Shown here: piece by piece, positions 6,698 through 13,925 of the stretch
Numbering within the stretch: the stretch's first letter is position 1
Layout of the letters: each line of letters begins with the position of its first letter
Assembly (NCBI GenBank): GCA_965178525.1
Contig: CBCXVS010000163.1
Coordinates: forward strand, 1-16,865
Length of the DNA stretch: 16,865 nucleotides
Source of the DNA: CBCXVS01 sp965178525
GTDB taxonomy: Bacteria > Tectomicrobia > Entotheonellia > Entotheonellales > Entotheonellaceae
Reading direction: 5' to 3'
Notes under the pieces: model-generated
Database searches by the model: none
The model's input: the letters and a program-made list of their open reading frames with translations, nothing else
Told to the model about the DNA's origin: nothing
Translations under genes and position numbers: made by a program

Positions 6698-6977
6698 GTC
6701 GGCACAGACAGGCTCATCCTTTTCACGGGTGAGTAGACCTGAGGGATTTCACTCCAAGTATGCTCCTAACGACGCCACCTTGCCATCGTTGGAAGTGGCG
6801 TCCAAGCAGGCCAAGCCGGGCCTGCGGCGGGATGCCGAGCCGATCGCTCCGTGGGATTTCCGGAAGCAGCGCCGGCGCGGGCTCGCCGCGATTGACGTCC
6901 CAACTTTTAGCCTTGGCCATTTCTTACCGAACGCTTCCCCGCATGTCCCGACTCGACAGCATGAATTGGGCCCCACC
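6698..6977. other. Intergenic stretch without a recognised gene
   Basis: Open frames exist on both strands here but none has a ribosome site, a recognisable motif or protein-like composition. The region separates the thrS promoter from the degenerate end of the CRISPR array. It could be a gene remnant, but I cannot support one. Confidence 0.5.
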
Positions 6978-7014
6978 CCGCAGGGTACTTCCGTCTCAGG
7001 TCTGCCGTTTAAAC
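6978..7014 (-). repeat. Degenerate terminal CRISPR repeat
   Basis: The last 27 bases (CTTCCGTCTCAGGTCTGCCG plus TTTAAAC, ending at 7014) match the 3' part of the array repeat at 22 positions, while the first 10 bases have decayed. The gap to the next repeat (7015-7052, 38 bp) equals a normal spacer. Decayed repeats mark the old, leader-distal end of an array, which fits minus-strand transcription of this locus. Confidence 0.7.
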
Positions 7015-7052
7015 GGACGAGGTCATACCGCCAAAGTCGAAACTAGCCTTTC

Positions 7053-7384
7053 GTTTCAATCCCTTCCGTAGCAGGTCTTCCGTTTCAACCCCGTATGGAC
7101 CGATGACGGAAAACTCGTCTGCGAAGTTTCAATCCCTTCCGTAGCAGGTCTTCCGTTGCAACTTTAGCACGGCTTCGTCTGTAGGTTTTCTCGTATCTGT
7201 TTCAATCCCTTCCGTAACAGGTCTTCCGTTGCAACTGAGCATTGACGAAGCGCTCGCAAAACTCGTTCTCAAAGTTTCAATCCCTTCCGTAACAGGTCTT
7301 CCGTTGCAACTTTTCATTTTGTCACATGTTTAATGTTAGTGGCAATAGTTTCAATCCCTTCCGTAGCAGGTCTTCCGTTGCAAC
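7053..7384 (-). CRISPR. CRISPR array 1: five 37-bp repeats, four spacers of 36-38 bp
   Basis: Repeats start at 7053, 7126, 7199, 7274 and 7348. On the plus strand each begins GTTTCAATCCCTTCCG, continues TAGCAGGTCTTCC and ends GTTGCAAC. Spacers are 36, 36, 38 and 37 bp. Repeat 1 has TTTCAAC at its end, and repeats 3 and 4 have TAACAG in place of TAGCAG. Read on the minus strand the repeat ends ATTGAAAC, the usual 8-nt 5' handle of type I/III crRNAs, so transcription should be leftward. There is no leader-like sequence at the right end (7385 on); an IS91-type element follows instead. No cas gene is in the window. Confidence 0.95.
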
Positions 7385-7649
7385 GTTCCAAATAACGACC
7401 GGAAAATTTCTCGAATGTTTTGTTGTACGAAGCTGCTACGCGGCAGTTTTGACCCGCCCCAGTCGCAACTTGATCCCATCTCTTAGCACGAGCTCAGCTT
7501 AGCAAAACCCGCCAACCTTCTCAACCGAACGCCGCACACCTCTTTCATCTCAAATCGTCTTACCCTTTCAAGTACAGTGGCTCCAAGACCCTATCCACCA
7601 AGGATATCGGTCAAATCTTGTGAACTCACACATCCGCAAAGGAGCCACC

Positions 7650-8516
7650 ATGTCTCACTTACGTACCGCCATGATCCAACAAATGCAACTCCATCGGCTC
7701 GCTCCGGGTACCCAGTACCGATATCTCAAAGCCATCACCGCCTGGGATACCTTTTACGATGGCCCACTCACCCAACTCACACCGGAACAAATTCGCGACG
7801 ACCTCCACTATCTCCTCACCCAGCGACAACTCGCCTGGAGCACTTGCAACCTCGTCGCTGCCGCCATTCGATTCTTTTATGTCGACACCTTGGGATGGAC
7901 ACCTTTTAAACTGAACCTGCCACCGAGAACCGCCCCCAAACGCTTGCCCCGCGTCCTGAGTGTCGAACAGCTTGAACGCCTCTTTGCCACCATTGCCAAT
8001 CCCAAACACCGAGCCTTGCTCATGGCCGCTTATAGTGCCGGCCTGCGCATCGGCGAGGCCGTGCAGTTGCAAGTGCAAGATATCGAGAGCGATCGCAAGC
8101 TCATCCGCATCAATCAAGCCAAAGGTAACAAAGACCGCTACACCCTGCTCTCCGATACCCTCTTGCACCAACTGCGCGCCTACTGGGTCATCGATCGGCC
8201 CAGACCATGGCTCTTTCCAGGCGCCGAGCCCGGTACCCACATGGCTGGTGGCACCGCCTACAAAGCCTACAATCGGGCTCGGCGCCGTGCCGGCATCGAA
8301 CAGGGCCAAGGGCTCCATACGCTTCGCCATTCCTTTGCCACCCATCTCTTGGACGCCGGTGTGGACCCGCGTGTTATCCAGATGCTCTTGGGCCACCGTT
8401 CGATCCAAACCACCGCCAAGTATCTCCACGTCAGCCGCCGTCATTTCGCCGACGTGCGAAGTCCTCTCGACCTGCTGAGCTTTCAAGACATCGCCCTCGA
8501 TGCGTTGGTGCGCTGA
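7650..8516 (+). CDS. Tyrosine recombinase of the IS91-type element
   Basis: A 288-aa integrase of the XerC/D or phage-integrase fold. It has an N-terminal SAM-like core-binding domain (about residues 1-90), then a catalytic domain with all expected residues: R133 (AGLRIGEA), K158 (AKGNKDR), H223-x-x-R226 (HTLRHSFATH), H249 (LLGHRSIQTT) and the nucleophile Y258 (AKYLHVS). The ATG at 7650 follows AAAGGAG by 5 nt; a GTG at 7620 would be in frame but has no ribosome site. The stop lies 4 nt before the transposase ATG, so the two are translationally linked. In IS91-family elements of this type its exact role is not settled; resolution of intermediates or of insertion sites is plausible. Confidence 0.92.
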   Translation: MSHLRTAMIQQMQLHRLAPGTQYRYLKAITAWDTFYDGPLTQLTPEQIRDDLHYLLTQRQLAWSTCNLVAAAIRFFYVDTLGWTPFKLNLPPRTAPKRLPRVLSVEQLERLFATIANPKHRALLMAAYSAGLRIGEAVQLQVQDIESDRKLIRINQAKGNKDRYTLLSDTLLHQLRAYWVIDRPRPWLFPGAEPGTHMAGGTAYKAYNRARRRAGIEQGQGLHTLRHSFATHLLDAGVDPRVIQMLLGHRSIQTTAKYLHVSRRHFADVRSPLDLLSFQDIALDALVR

Positions 8517-8520
8517 TCTC

Positions 8521-9750
8521 ATGGCACACCAACAGCCCTGTGGGTCGCACCAAGGCCCACCCGAACCCTCGGCCAACCCCCACTTGGAAGTCGCTGATAT
8601 CTTGCGGCGCTATGGGCGAAGCTATGCGCAAAGCCACTCGGTGTCGCCTTTTGAGCAACGCGTCATCGACGATCTCATGGCCTGCCGCACGGCGCGTCTG
8701 GGCGGTCATCTCGACCACTGTAAGCAGTGCGGCTTTGAGCGTCAAGCTTACAACTCGTGTCGAAACCGTCACTGTCCCAAGTGTCAGAGCATCACCAAGG
8801 CCAAGTGGGTCGAGGCACGCTGCGCTGAACTCTTGCCGACGGCTTACTTCCACAGCGTATTCACCCTGCCCCATGAGCTCAACCCACTCGTGCTCAGCAA
8901 CAAACGGCTCTTGCTCGGCATGCTCTTCCAAAGTACCACTGAGACCCTGCTTCAGTTTGGCCAGCGCAACCTCGGGGGTCGTCTCGGGGCCACCCTGGTC
9001 CTCCATACCTGGGATCAGCTGATGCAGCCCCACTTTCATCTCCATACCCTCATTCCCGGCGGCGTCCTGAGCGACGACGGCGCCACCTGGATCGCCACCA
9101 GCCCCAAATTCTTATTCCCGGTCGGCGCCCTCCGTGAGGTCTTTCGCGAGAAGTTCCTCGACGCCCTAAGGCGCGCCTACCGTCGCCAAGAGCTGCGTTG
9201 GACACCATCGACCGAGCATCTCCAAAGCTCTCAGAGCTCGAAGGGCTGGCTTAACCAACTCTACGCCCATAACTGGGTCGTCTATACCAAGGCCCCCTTT
9301 AACGGACCTCAGCAAACACTCCACTATCTGGGCCGATACACGCACCGCGTGGCCATCTCCAATCACTGTCTCGTCAAGCTCAGCAACGGGCGGGTCCATT
9401 TTACCTATCGCAACCGCAAACAAGGCGACCGCACTCAGATGACACAGCTTGATGCACATGTCTTTATCCAGCGCCTTTTGTGGCATATTTTGCCCTTGGG
9501 CTTCGTGCGCATTCGACATTGCGGTCTGCTCGCTAATCGCTGTAAAGCCCAGACGTTGCCCAGGTGTCGCGAGGCACTTGGCCAGTTCTCTGAGCCCGTC
9601 CCGGTAGAACCTAAGACCACCCAGCAGTAGATACAGCAATGGACGGGAAGGGATCTGACTCAGTGTCCCAAGTGCGGACAGCAGCCGCTGGAGAGAACGC
9701 TCCTGCCGGTGGACCTGAAATCCAGTGCAAGCCGATCACCGCCGGCCTAA
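8521..9750 (+). CDS. IS91-family Y2 HUH transposase with in-frame amber stop
   Basis: A rolling-circle-type transposase. Features in order: N-terminal zinc-binding cysteines C67-x2-C70, C80 and C85-x2-C88 (CRNRHCPKCQ); the HUH metal site in HFHLHTLIPGG (H171, H173, H175); and two candidate catalytic tyrosines Y269 and Y273 in YLGRYTHRVAISN, spaced as in IS91. The frame stops at TAG 9628-9630 after 369 residues. The same frame then continues without interruption to TAA 9748-9750 and encodes IQQWTGRDLTQCPKCG, the C-terminal CPxC motif typical of these transposases. The TAG therefore looks like a nonsense mutation (CAG to TAG) rather than the natural end. The start may be ATG 8521 or ATG 8500; neither has a strong ribosome site, which fits coupling to the recombinase gene. 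Confidence 0.9.
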
Positions 9751-10046
9751 ACGCACCATGAGAGGACCATGACATGACCAACGCACGACTTGATGGCTTG
9801 CTTTGCGGCTTGACGCTTACCGACCGGGCTGTGTTGGGAGAGCTGCGTGCAATCGGTCCGAAACCGCCTCGATAAGCACGACCGGTAGGGGCTGAGAAGG
9901 GCTCTCAGGCCACTTCCATGAGCCTGGAGAGAGCGATGAGAAGCTAAAAAAAGATACTCCAGGGGCGCTCAGGTTCACTATCGGCCCCACGGGCGGCATT
10001 CAATATCCATAGACCCCAAAGCCAAGACACCCCCTCGGCGACGCGA
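9751..10046. other. Non-coding 3' region of the IS91-type element
   Basis: No gene is supported here. An imperfect hairpin is formed by CTCTCAGGC (9902-9910) and GCCTGGAGAG (9922-9931), followed by an A-rich run, but there is no U-tract for termination on either strand. In IS91-type elements the origin end (oriIS) lies downstream of the transposase, so part of that signal may be in this stretch or in the hairpin to its right. Confidence 0.4.
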
Positions 10047-10058
10047 CTCCGTACAACA

Positions 10059-10130
10059 CGTCTTTCTCGTCATACGGCGATATCGTCAGGCAAAAAAAGA
10101 GAGCGTCTCTCCCGTACGACGAAAAAGACG
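10059..10130. repeat. Large imperfect palindrome beside CRISPR array 2
   Basis: CGTCTTTCTCGTCATACGG (10059-10077) pairs with CCGTACGACGAAAAAGACG (10112-10130) at 17 of 19 positions. The 34-nt loop holds the small palindrome CGATATCG (10078-10085). An alternative shorter stem, GAGCGTCT with AGACGCTC (10101-10108 and 10126-10133), competes with it. It ends 7 bp before the first repeat of array 2. It may be the hairpin of the IS91 origin end or the terminator-like end of another element. Confidence 0.65.
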
Positions 10131-10136
10131 CTCTTC

Positions 10137-10471
10137 GTTTCAATCCCTTCCGTAGCAGGTCTTCCGTTGCAACTGTGAGAATAGGAGCTTATGATGGCGT
10201 GATCGACAGTGTTTCAATCCCTTCCGTAGCAGGTCTTCCGTTGCAACAGAAGATGATATCATGCGCGGAGGTTCCGGAGACGATGTTTCAATCCCTTCCG
10301 TAGCAGGTCTTCCGTTGCAACTGTAGGATGAAAGAACCAAATGACCTCGTAATTTCTTCGTTTCAATCCCTTCCGTAGCAGGTCTTCCGTTGCAACCATG
10401 GAGGGAATGCAATGAGCGAGTATGCTTATTACGTGTTTCAATCCCTTCCGTATCAGGTCTTCCGTTGCAAC
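10137..10471 (-). CRISPR. CRISPR array 2: five 37-bp repeats, four spacers of 37-38 bp
   Basis: Repeats start at 10137, 10211, 10285, 10360 and 10435, and all but the last are identical to the consensus of array 1 (GTTTCAATCCCTTCCG ... GTTGCAAC on the plus strand). The last one has TATCAG in place of TAGCAG. Spacers are 37, 37, 38 and 38 bp and none repeats a spacer of array 1. The minus-strand repeat ends in ATTGAAAC, so transcription is expected leftward from the leader-like region at 10472 onward. No cas gene adjoins. Confidence 0.95.
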
Positions 10472-10760
10472 AGACCCTTTTTGGGAGCCTTCAAAATCAA
10501 TGTCTTAGACCCCCTTTTTGCAGACCCCGAGTTTTCTACAGGCTCGCCCCACCTGTCAACCCCCTCAATTTGGCATAAACCCTTGATTTTAAAGGATCGG
10601 CAGTCATGGCCTGCAAAATACCCTGCAAGTAATTGTATTCACTTGGCTTATCGCATTTTTTGCCGAAAAAGCCGTTTTCGCCCCAGAGGTTACCGCAACA
10701 TCGGCGCTGTCGCCAAACCCGCACAACCCGCGGCTTTCCGAACATCGCCTTTCTAAAACC
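10472..10760 (-). promoter_or_regulatory. Probable CRISPR leader of array 2
   Basis: This non-coding region abuts the high-coordinate end of array 2, the expected leader side for minus-strand transcription. On the minus strand it is rich in A-tracts and has repeated GGGGTCT / GGGTCT elements (near 10471-10530). It also has a promoter-like TTGACA (10554-10559), a 15-bp spacer and TAGAAA (10533-10538), about 60 nt before the first repeat. Frames that read through it have no ribosome site and no recognisable domain. No similar sequence lies next to array 1. Confidence 0.6.
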
Positions 10761-11022
10761 CTCTCGCGGCAAGGGCCGGAGCATGTCCGGTTGTCGCGTT
10801 TTGTGGCCTCCAGAGGGCCACGCCATGGAGCCTGAAGCCGTGCAAAACGCACCTATCTTACCATATTTCCGGCGTCTACACCATGCATCCACCTCACGTA
10901 TATCCCTGCCGCCACGGTCATCATCCGTAGGACGTCTGACGGGCGGCGCAGCGCCACAACCGCGTTTGGATCCCGGCAGGGGTTCGAGATCACCGCGTCG
11001 TAAGGCATTCCTCACATGCCCT
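10761..11022. other. Intergenic stretch with two hairpins, no gene
   Basis: Two plus-strand inverted repeats are visible. CGCG-x-CAA-x3-CCGG (10765-10779) pairs with CCGG-TTG-x-CGCG (about 10787-10798) and is followed by TTTT, a weak rightward terminator candidate. GTGGCC (10803-10808) pairs with GGCCAC (10816-10821). Nothing in the rest looks coding; it is the 3' flank of the substrate-binding gene. Confidence 0.4.
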
Positions 11023-12411
11023 CTACGCCTTATCCAACCACGTCGTCTCCCAGTAGACATAGAGCTGGTTCATGAAATGATAGCCCTTGACATAGTCCCG
11101 GTACGCCTGAAAGTAGGGCGAACCGGCGATATTACACCACAACATATCCTTGGCAAAGGTCCGCTGAATGTCGTGGGCAATCTGCTTGCGCCCCTCCGGG
11201 TCGACCTCACGCCGCCATTTCATCGTGAGCGCTTCGATCTCGGGGGAGTCCAAGCCGCCGTAGTTGGATTTGGCTTCCTTGAAGAAGCTGATCGAACGCT
11301 GGTTGATACCGGTCAGCGCCCCAAAGTCCTCCATCCCCATCTGGAAGTCATGCTTCAAGAATTTGTCAATCCAGGCCGGCTTGTCCATCATGGTCAGCTT
11401 GACCTTGACGTTGATCTTCTCCATCTGGCTCTTCAGCAAGGTCGCCGCATCGGAGAAGAAGGGGGCGTCATTGTTCAGGATCAACTCGAACTCAAGCGGG
11501 TTGTTCTGGTCATAGCCCGCCGCCTTCAAGAGCGTCCTGGCTTTTTCAGGATCGTACGGGTACATCTCCTTCAGGTCGAGGTGATCCTGCACGCCGGGCG
11601 GCAGGATGCTGACCAGTGGCGTGGCCCGGTTTTGGAACACCGTTTGGGCAATCTGCTTCCGGTCCATCCCGTAGCCGCCAATGGCCCGGTGCAGGTCGAC
11701 ATTATCGAAGGGCGGCTTGCGCATGTTCATAAAGCACACCAGAGGCATGCGCTCCGACACCGTCTTCAGCACCACGCCCTTGGCACGTTCCATGATGGGC
11801 ACGTGCTGCGGATTGACGCGCTGCAGAAAGTCGACCTGCCCGGTGCGCAGGGCGGTCATCGCCGCCAAGGGATCTTTGATCACCTTGATCTCAATGCGAT
11901 CGAGATACGGCAGGGCGCCGCCGCTTTTGTCTTTCTTGAAATAGTTCGGGTTCTTTTTCAGGACGATAAGCTCGTCCGGCCGGTACTCATTGATGTCATA
12001 GGTGAACGCCCCCGAGCCCACGGGATTGCGGTTCCACTCCTTGCCGTAGGTGTCCACGGCGGTCGGCGAACCGATCGGACATCCGCCAAAATACCCGGCA
12101 ATGGCCGGCAGAAGCGCCGCCGGTTCCTTCATGATCATCTTGACGGTGTGCTTGTCGATGACTTCGACGCGATCCATCTGGTTAAAGTAGACATAGGTGA
12201 AGGATGTGGTGCCCCGTTTCAGCATGTCGTCGAAATTCCACTTCACCGCCTCGGCGTCACAAGCCGTGCCGTCGTGGAACTTGACGTTTTCGTGCAGGTG
12301 AAAGACGTAGGCCTGGCCCCCGTCTAGGACGTCCCAGGATTTTGCCAGGTCGGGGATGATACGGTAATCCGGTCCCAGGGTCGCGAGCTGGTTGTGGATT
12401 GGGTACGGTTT
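11023..12411 (-). pseudogene. ABC transporter substrate-binding protein (family 5, peptide/nickel type), 5'-truncated
   Basis: The frame matches the extracytoplasmic solute-binding proteins of Dpp/Opp-type importers almost to the C-terminus. Readable blocks include YPIHNQLATLGPDYRIIPDL, FHDGTACDAEAVKWNFDDML, NPVGSGAFTYDINEYRPDE, and the C-terminal QLYVYWETTWLDKA before TAG at 11023. Protein-like sequence extends upstream to about 12405, but a TAG at 12412-12414 closes the frame and no signal peptide or start codon exists in any frame. About 40-60 N-terminal residues, including the export signal, are missing. The only in-frame start is GTG 12246, which would give a 407-aa protein missing a conserved block and unable to be exported. 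No permease or ATPase genes adjoin. It is probably a decayed gene; a frameshift alone does not recover the N-terminus. Confidence 0.85.
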
Positions 12412-12474
12412 CTATCGGACAAGGCCGGTTCGCTAGCATGATATACCTGCACCGGCATGTCAATCATTTTCCGC

Positions 12475-12499
12475 TTCCAGCACTTACAAAACGCTGGAA
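12475..12499. repeat. Inverted repeat between DUF4058 gene and the binding-protein remnant
   Basis: TTCCAGC (12475-12481) and GCTGGAA (12493-12499) form a 7-bp perfect stem with an 11-nt loop, just after the DUF4058 stop on the minus strand. It lacks a proper T-tract, so it is only a weak terminator candidate. Confidence 0.35.
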
Positions 12500-12517
12500 A
12501 AACAAGGCAAGCTTTCT

Positions 12518-13282
12518 TTATTCTACCGATACCAGGCGTCTGGCCCAGTCTGCATCTGCCTCTTGTAAGGGCGGGACGGGCGATTGACTGTAATCAATCG
12601 CCAGATGATAACCGCCGCGATCATACACATCATGCACGAGTTGATTGAGCGGCAAAGTGGGTTCAGGATGCCCCGGCCGTAAAGGAATCGCAAGCGTGGG
12701 TAGGGGGTCGCGCACACTCAACATATACGCCACACCGCGAGGGCGCTCCGGCGCAGAGCTGACCCAAATGCGATAATCGTGTCCTGCCCGGAATGGCACA
12801 AGCGGCGTGCCAGCGCGCAACAAATCAATTTCGATCAGATGGGTCTTGCTACCCAACACGGCATTGCGTTTCGCCTCGTATGCTTCCCGCCCTTCATAGG
12901 TCAACTTATGGGCTAAGGAGAGCAGCTCGATGACGGTGATCACCTCCTGGCTCGCAACCTCACGGACAACGAGATAACGCTCCTGAATGTCTTCGGGCAT
13001 CGGCACTTCAATGACCTGGGGAGCAGCGCCCGTACGCGTCGCCGCCGATCCGGTATCAACCTCTTCATGCGATGCAGACATCGCCAGGACATCAGGGATG
13101 CCGACAAGCGATGCAGAGGTCAACAAGGCAGTATAGGTACGCAATTCGATGTCGACACGATACTGTGGCCACACTTGTGGCCCGATCGCATCCGCCATCG
13201 CCACGATGAGGCGCGTATGGACAGCAGGCCATCGATCCCGCCGTTCCAAATAGGGATCCATCCCGGGAAATGGTGTTGGCAT
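12518..13282 (-). CDS. DUF4058 family protein
   Basis: A 254-aa protein that begins with the family hallmark MPTPFPGMDPYLE and contains the block YLVVREVASQEVITVIELLSLAHK, followed by a region resembling restriction-endonuclease-like folds (IELLS...K...HLIEIDLLRAG). DUF4058 proteins are found mainly in cyanobacteria, planctomycetes and other environmental lineages; their function is unknown to me. It has no signal peptide or membrane segment. The ATG at 13282 has GGAG about 10-12 nt upstream. Length is normal for the family and the frame is intact. Confidence 0.9.
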   Translation of the reverse strand: MPTPFPGMDPYLERRDRWPAVHTRLIVAMADAIGPQVWPQYRVDIELRTYTALLTSASLVGIPDVLAMSASHEEVDTGSAATRTGAAPQVIEVPMPEDIQERYLVVREVASQEVITVIELLSLAHKLTYEGREAYEAKRNAVLGSKTHLIEIDLLRAGTPLVPFRAGHDYRIWVSSAPERPRGVAYMLSVRDPLPTLAIPLRPGHPEPTLPLNQLVHDVYDRGGYHLAIDYSQSPVPPLQEADADWARRLVSVE

Positions 13283-13323
13283 CGGTCATACTCTCCAAGT
13301 CATCATGCACCCACGCTTTCCCC

Positions 13324-13353
13324 CTTCGTGTCTCTTCGCGCCCTTAGCGGATC
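13324..13353 (-). repeat. Dispersed ACGAAGGACGCGAAG-type repeat, copy A
   Basis: The 30 bases here match 13856-13885 at 25 positions and in the same orientation. The plus-strand units are CTTCGTGTCTCTTCGCG and CCCTTAGCGGATC. Such repeats, often mistaken for small Lys/Arg/Glu-rich ORFs, are scattered between genes in many environmental genomes. The two copies flank the yaiI gene. Confidence 0.6.
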
Positions 13354-13376
13354 GACAAAGGGCGCTGGGGCCCACG

Positions 13377-13832
13377 TCACGAGCTTTTGAGAAGCTTGGT
13401 CAAAGACCGATCCAGAGCTGCCGCGAATTTCTGACGATCTGTATCGTTGAGCTGTGCCGGACCGCCCTGTATGTGGCCGCTGGCGCGGAGGTCTTGCATC
13501 AAGTTGCGCATGGCAAGGCGTTCTTTGACGTTCTCCTCCGTGTACAACTCACCTCGAGGATTGATCGCAACCGCCTGCTTGTCCACGACATCCGCCGCAA
13601 GAGGAATATCCGCCGTGATCACGAGATCGTTCGGCGCCACGTGTTGCAGGATATACCGGTCCGCTTCATCCGGCCCCTGGGCCACGCGCACAAGTGTCAC
13701 CAGAGACGATGCGGGGACATACATGTCGCGGTTGGCCACCAAAAACACCGGGATATCGAGGCGCCGCGAGGCGCGAAAGACAAGGTCTTTGATGGCGGCA
13801 GGACAAGCATCGGCATCTATCCAGATGTGCAC
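13377..13832 (-). CDS. yaiI: YaiI/UPF0178 (DUF188) family protein
   Basis: A 151-aa protein with the full UPF0178 pattern: N-terminal HIWIDADACP, central DLVITADIPLAADVV and AINPRGELYTEENVKERL, then a GGP motif and a C-terminal FAAALDRSL. The family has a PIN-like fold with conserved Asp residues, suggesting a nuclease, but no activity is established to my knowledge. It is cytoplasmic. The start is GTG at 13832, with GAGG 8 nt upstream. Length is as usual for the family. The gene is framed by two copies of a dispersed repeat. Confidence 0.92.
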   Translation of the reverse strand: MHIWIDADACPAAIKDLVFRASRRLDIPVFLVANRDMYVPASSLVTLVRVAQGPDEADRYILQHVAPNDLVITADIPLAADVVDKQAVAINPRGELYTEENVKERLAMRNLMQDLRASGHIQGGPAQLNDTDRQKFAAALDRSLTKLLKSS

Positions 13833-13855
13833 GCGAGTATCCTCTTCTTTTTCTT

Positions 13856-13885
13856 CTTCGCGTCCCTTCGCGTCCTTCGTGGATC
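13856..13885 (-). repeat. Dispersed ACGAAGGACGCGAAG-type repeat, copy B
   Basis: Second copy of the repeat at 13324-13353 (25 of 30 identical; CTTCGCGTCCCTTCGCG and TCCTTCGTGGATC on the plus strand). It lies between yaiI and the sugar-dehydrogenase-like gene, with a TTC-rich tract on its left side (13844-13858). Confidence 0.6.
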
Positions 13886-13925
13886 CTCTGTTAAGGGCAT
13901 GGGAGATGAGAAGAAAGCAGCGAGC

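Larger units (their letters stand above)
7421..10058 (+). mobile_element. IS91-family element with accessory tyrosine recombinase
   Basis: The element carries a tyrosine recombinase gene followed by an IS91-type HUH transposase gene in the same direction, a two-gene layout known for a subset of IS91-family elements. The ends are uncertain. I give the span bounded by a 12-bp imperfect inverted repeat, TGTTGTACGAAG at 7421-7432 and the complement of TGTTGTACGGAG at 10047-10058 (11 of 12 match). A GTTC lies at 7385-7388, immediately after CRISPR repeat 5; IS91-type elements favour GAAC/CAAG-type tetranucleotides, so the left junction could be there instead. The right end could also include the large hairpin at 10059-10130. 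The element lies between two halves of what looks like one CRISPR array. Confidence 0.75.

Noticed and set aside
7090..7273. Similarity between spacers 1 and 3 of array 1 (both contain AAAACTCGT)
   Set aside because: Only about a dozen bases align, too few to claim a shared target or duplicated spacer.
7129..7317. ORFs made of repeated NGRPVTEGIET and similar units
   Set aside because: These are translations of CRISPR repeats, not repeat proteins.
7659..8576. 305-aa minus-strand ORF opposite the recombinase
   Set aside because: The plus strand encodes a full catalytic tyrosine recombinase with all active-site residues; the minus frame is a shadow.
9628..9630. Recoded TAG (pyrrolysine or reassigned code) in the transposase
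   Set aside because: Nothing else in the window shows in-frame TAG codons in conserved genes, and other genes here end naturally at TAG; a nonsense mutation is simpler.
10536..11060. 174-aa minus-strand ORF as a protein gene
   Set aside because: It runs through the CRISPR leader region and overlaps the end of the binding-protein gene, has no ribosome site and no recognisable domain.
10633..12327. 564-aa plus-strand ORF
   Set aside because: It lies antisense to the substrate-binding gene, whose protein is clearly recognisable; the plus frame is an effect of GC-rich codon use.
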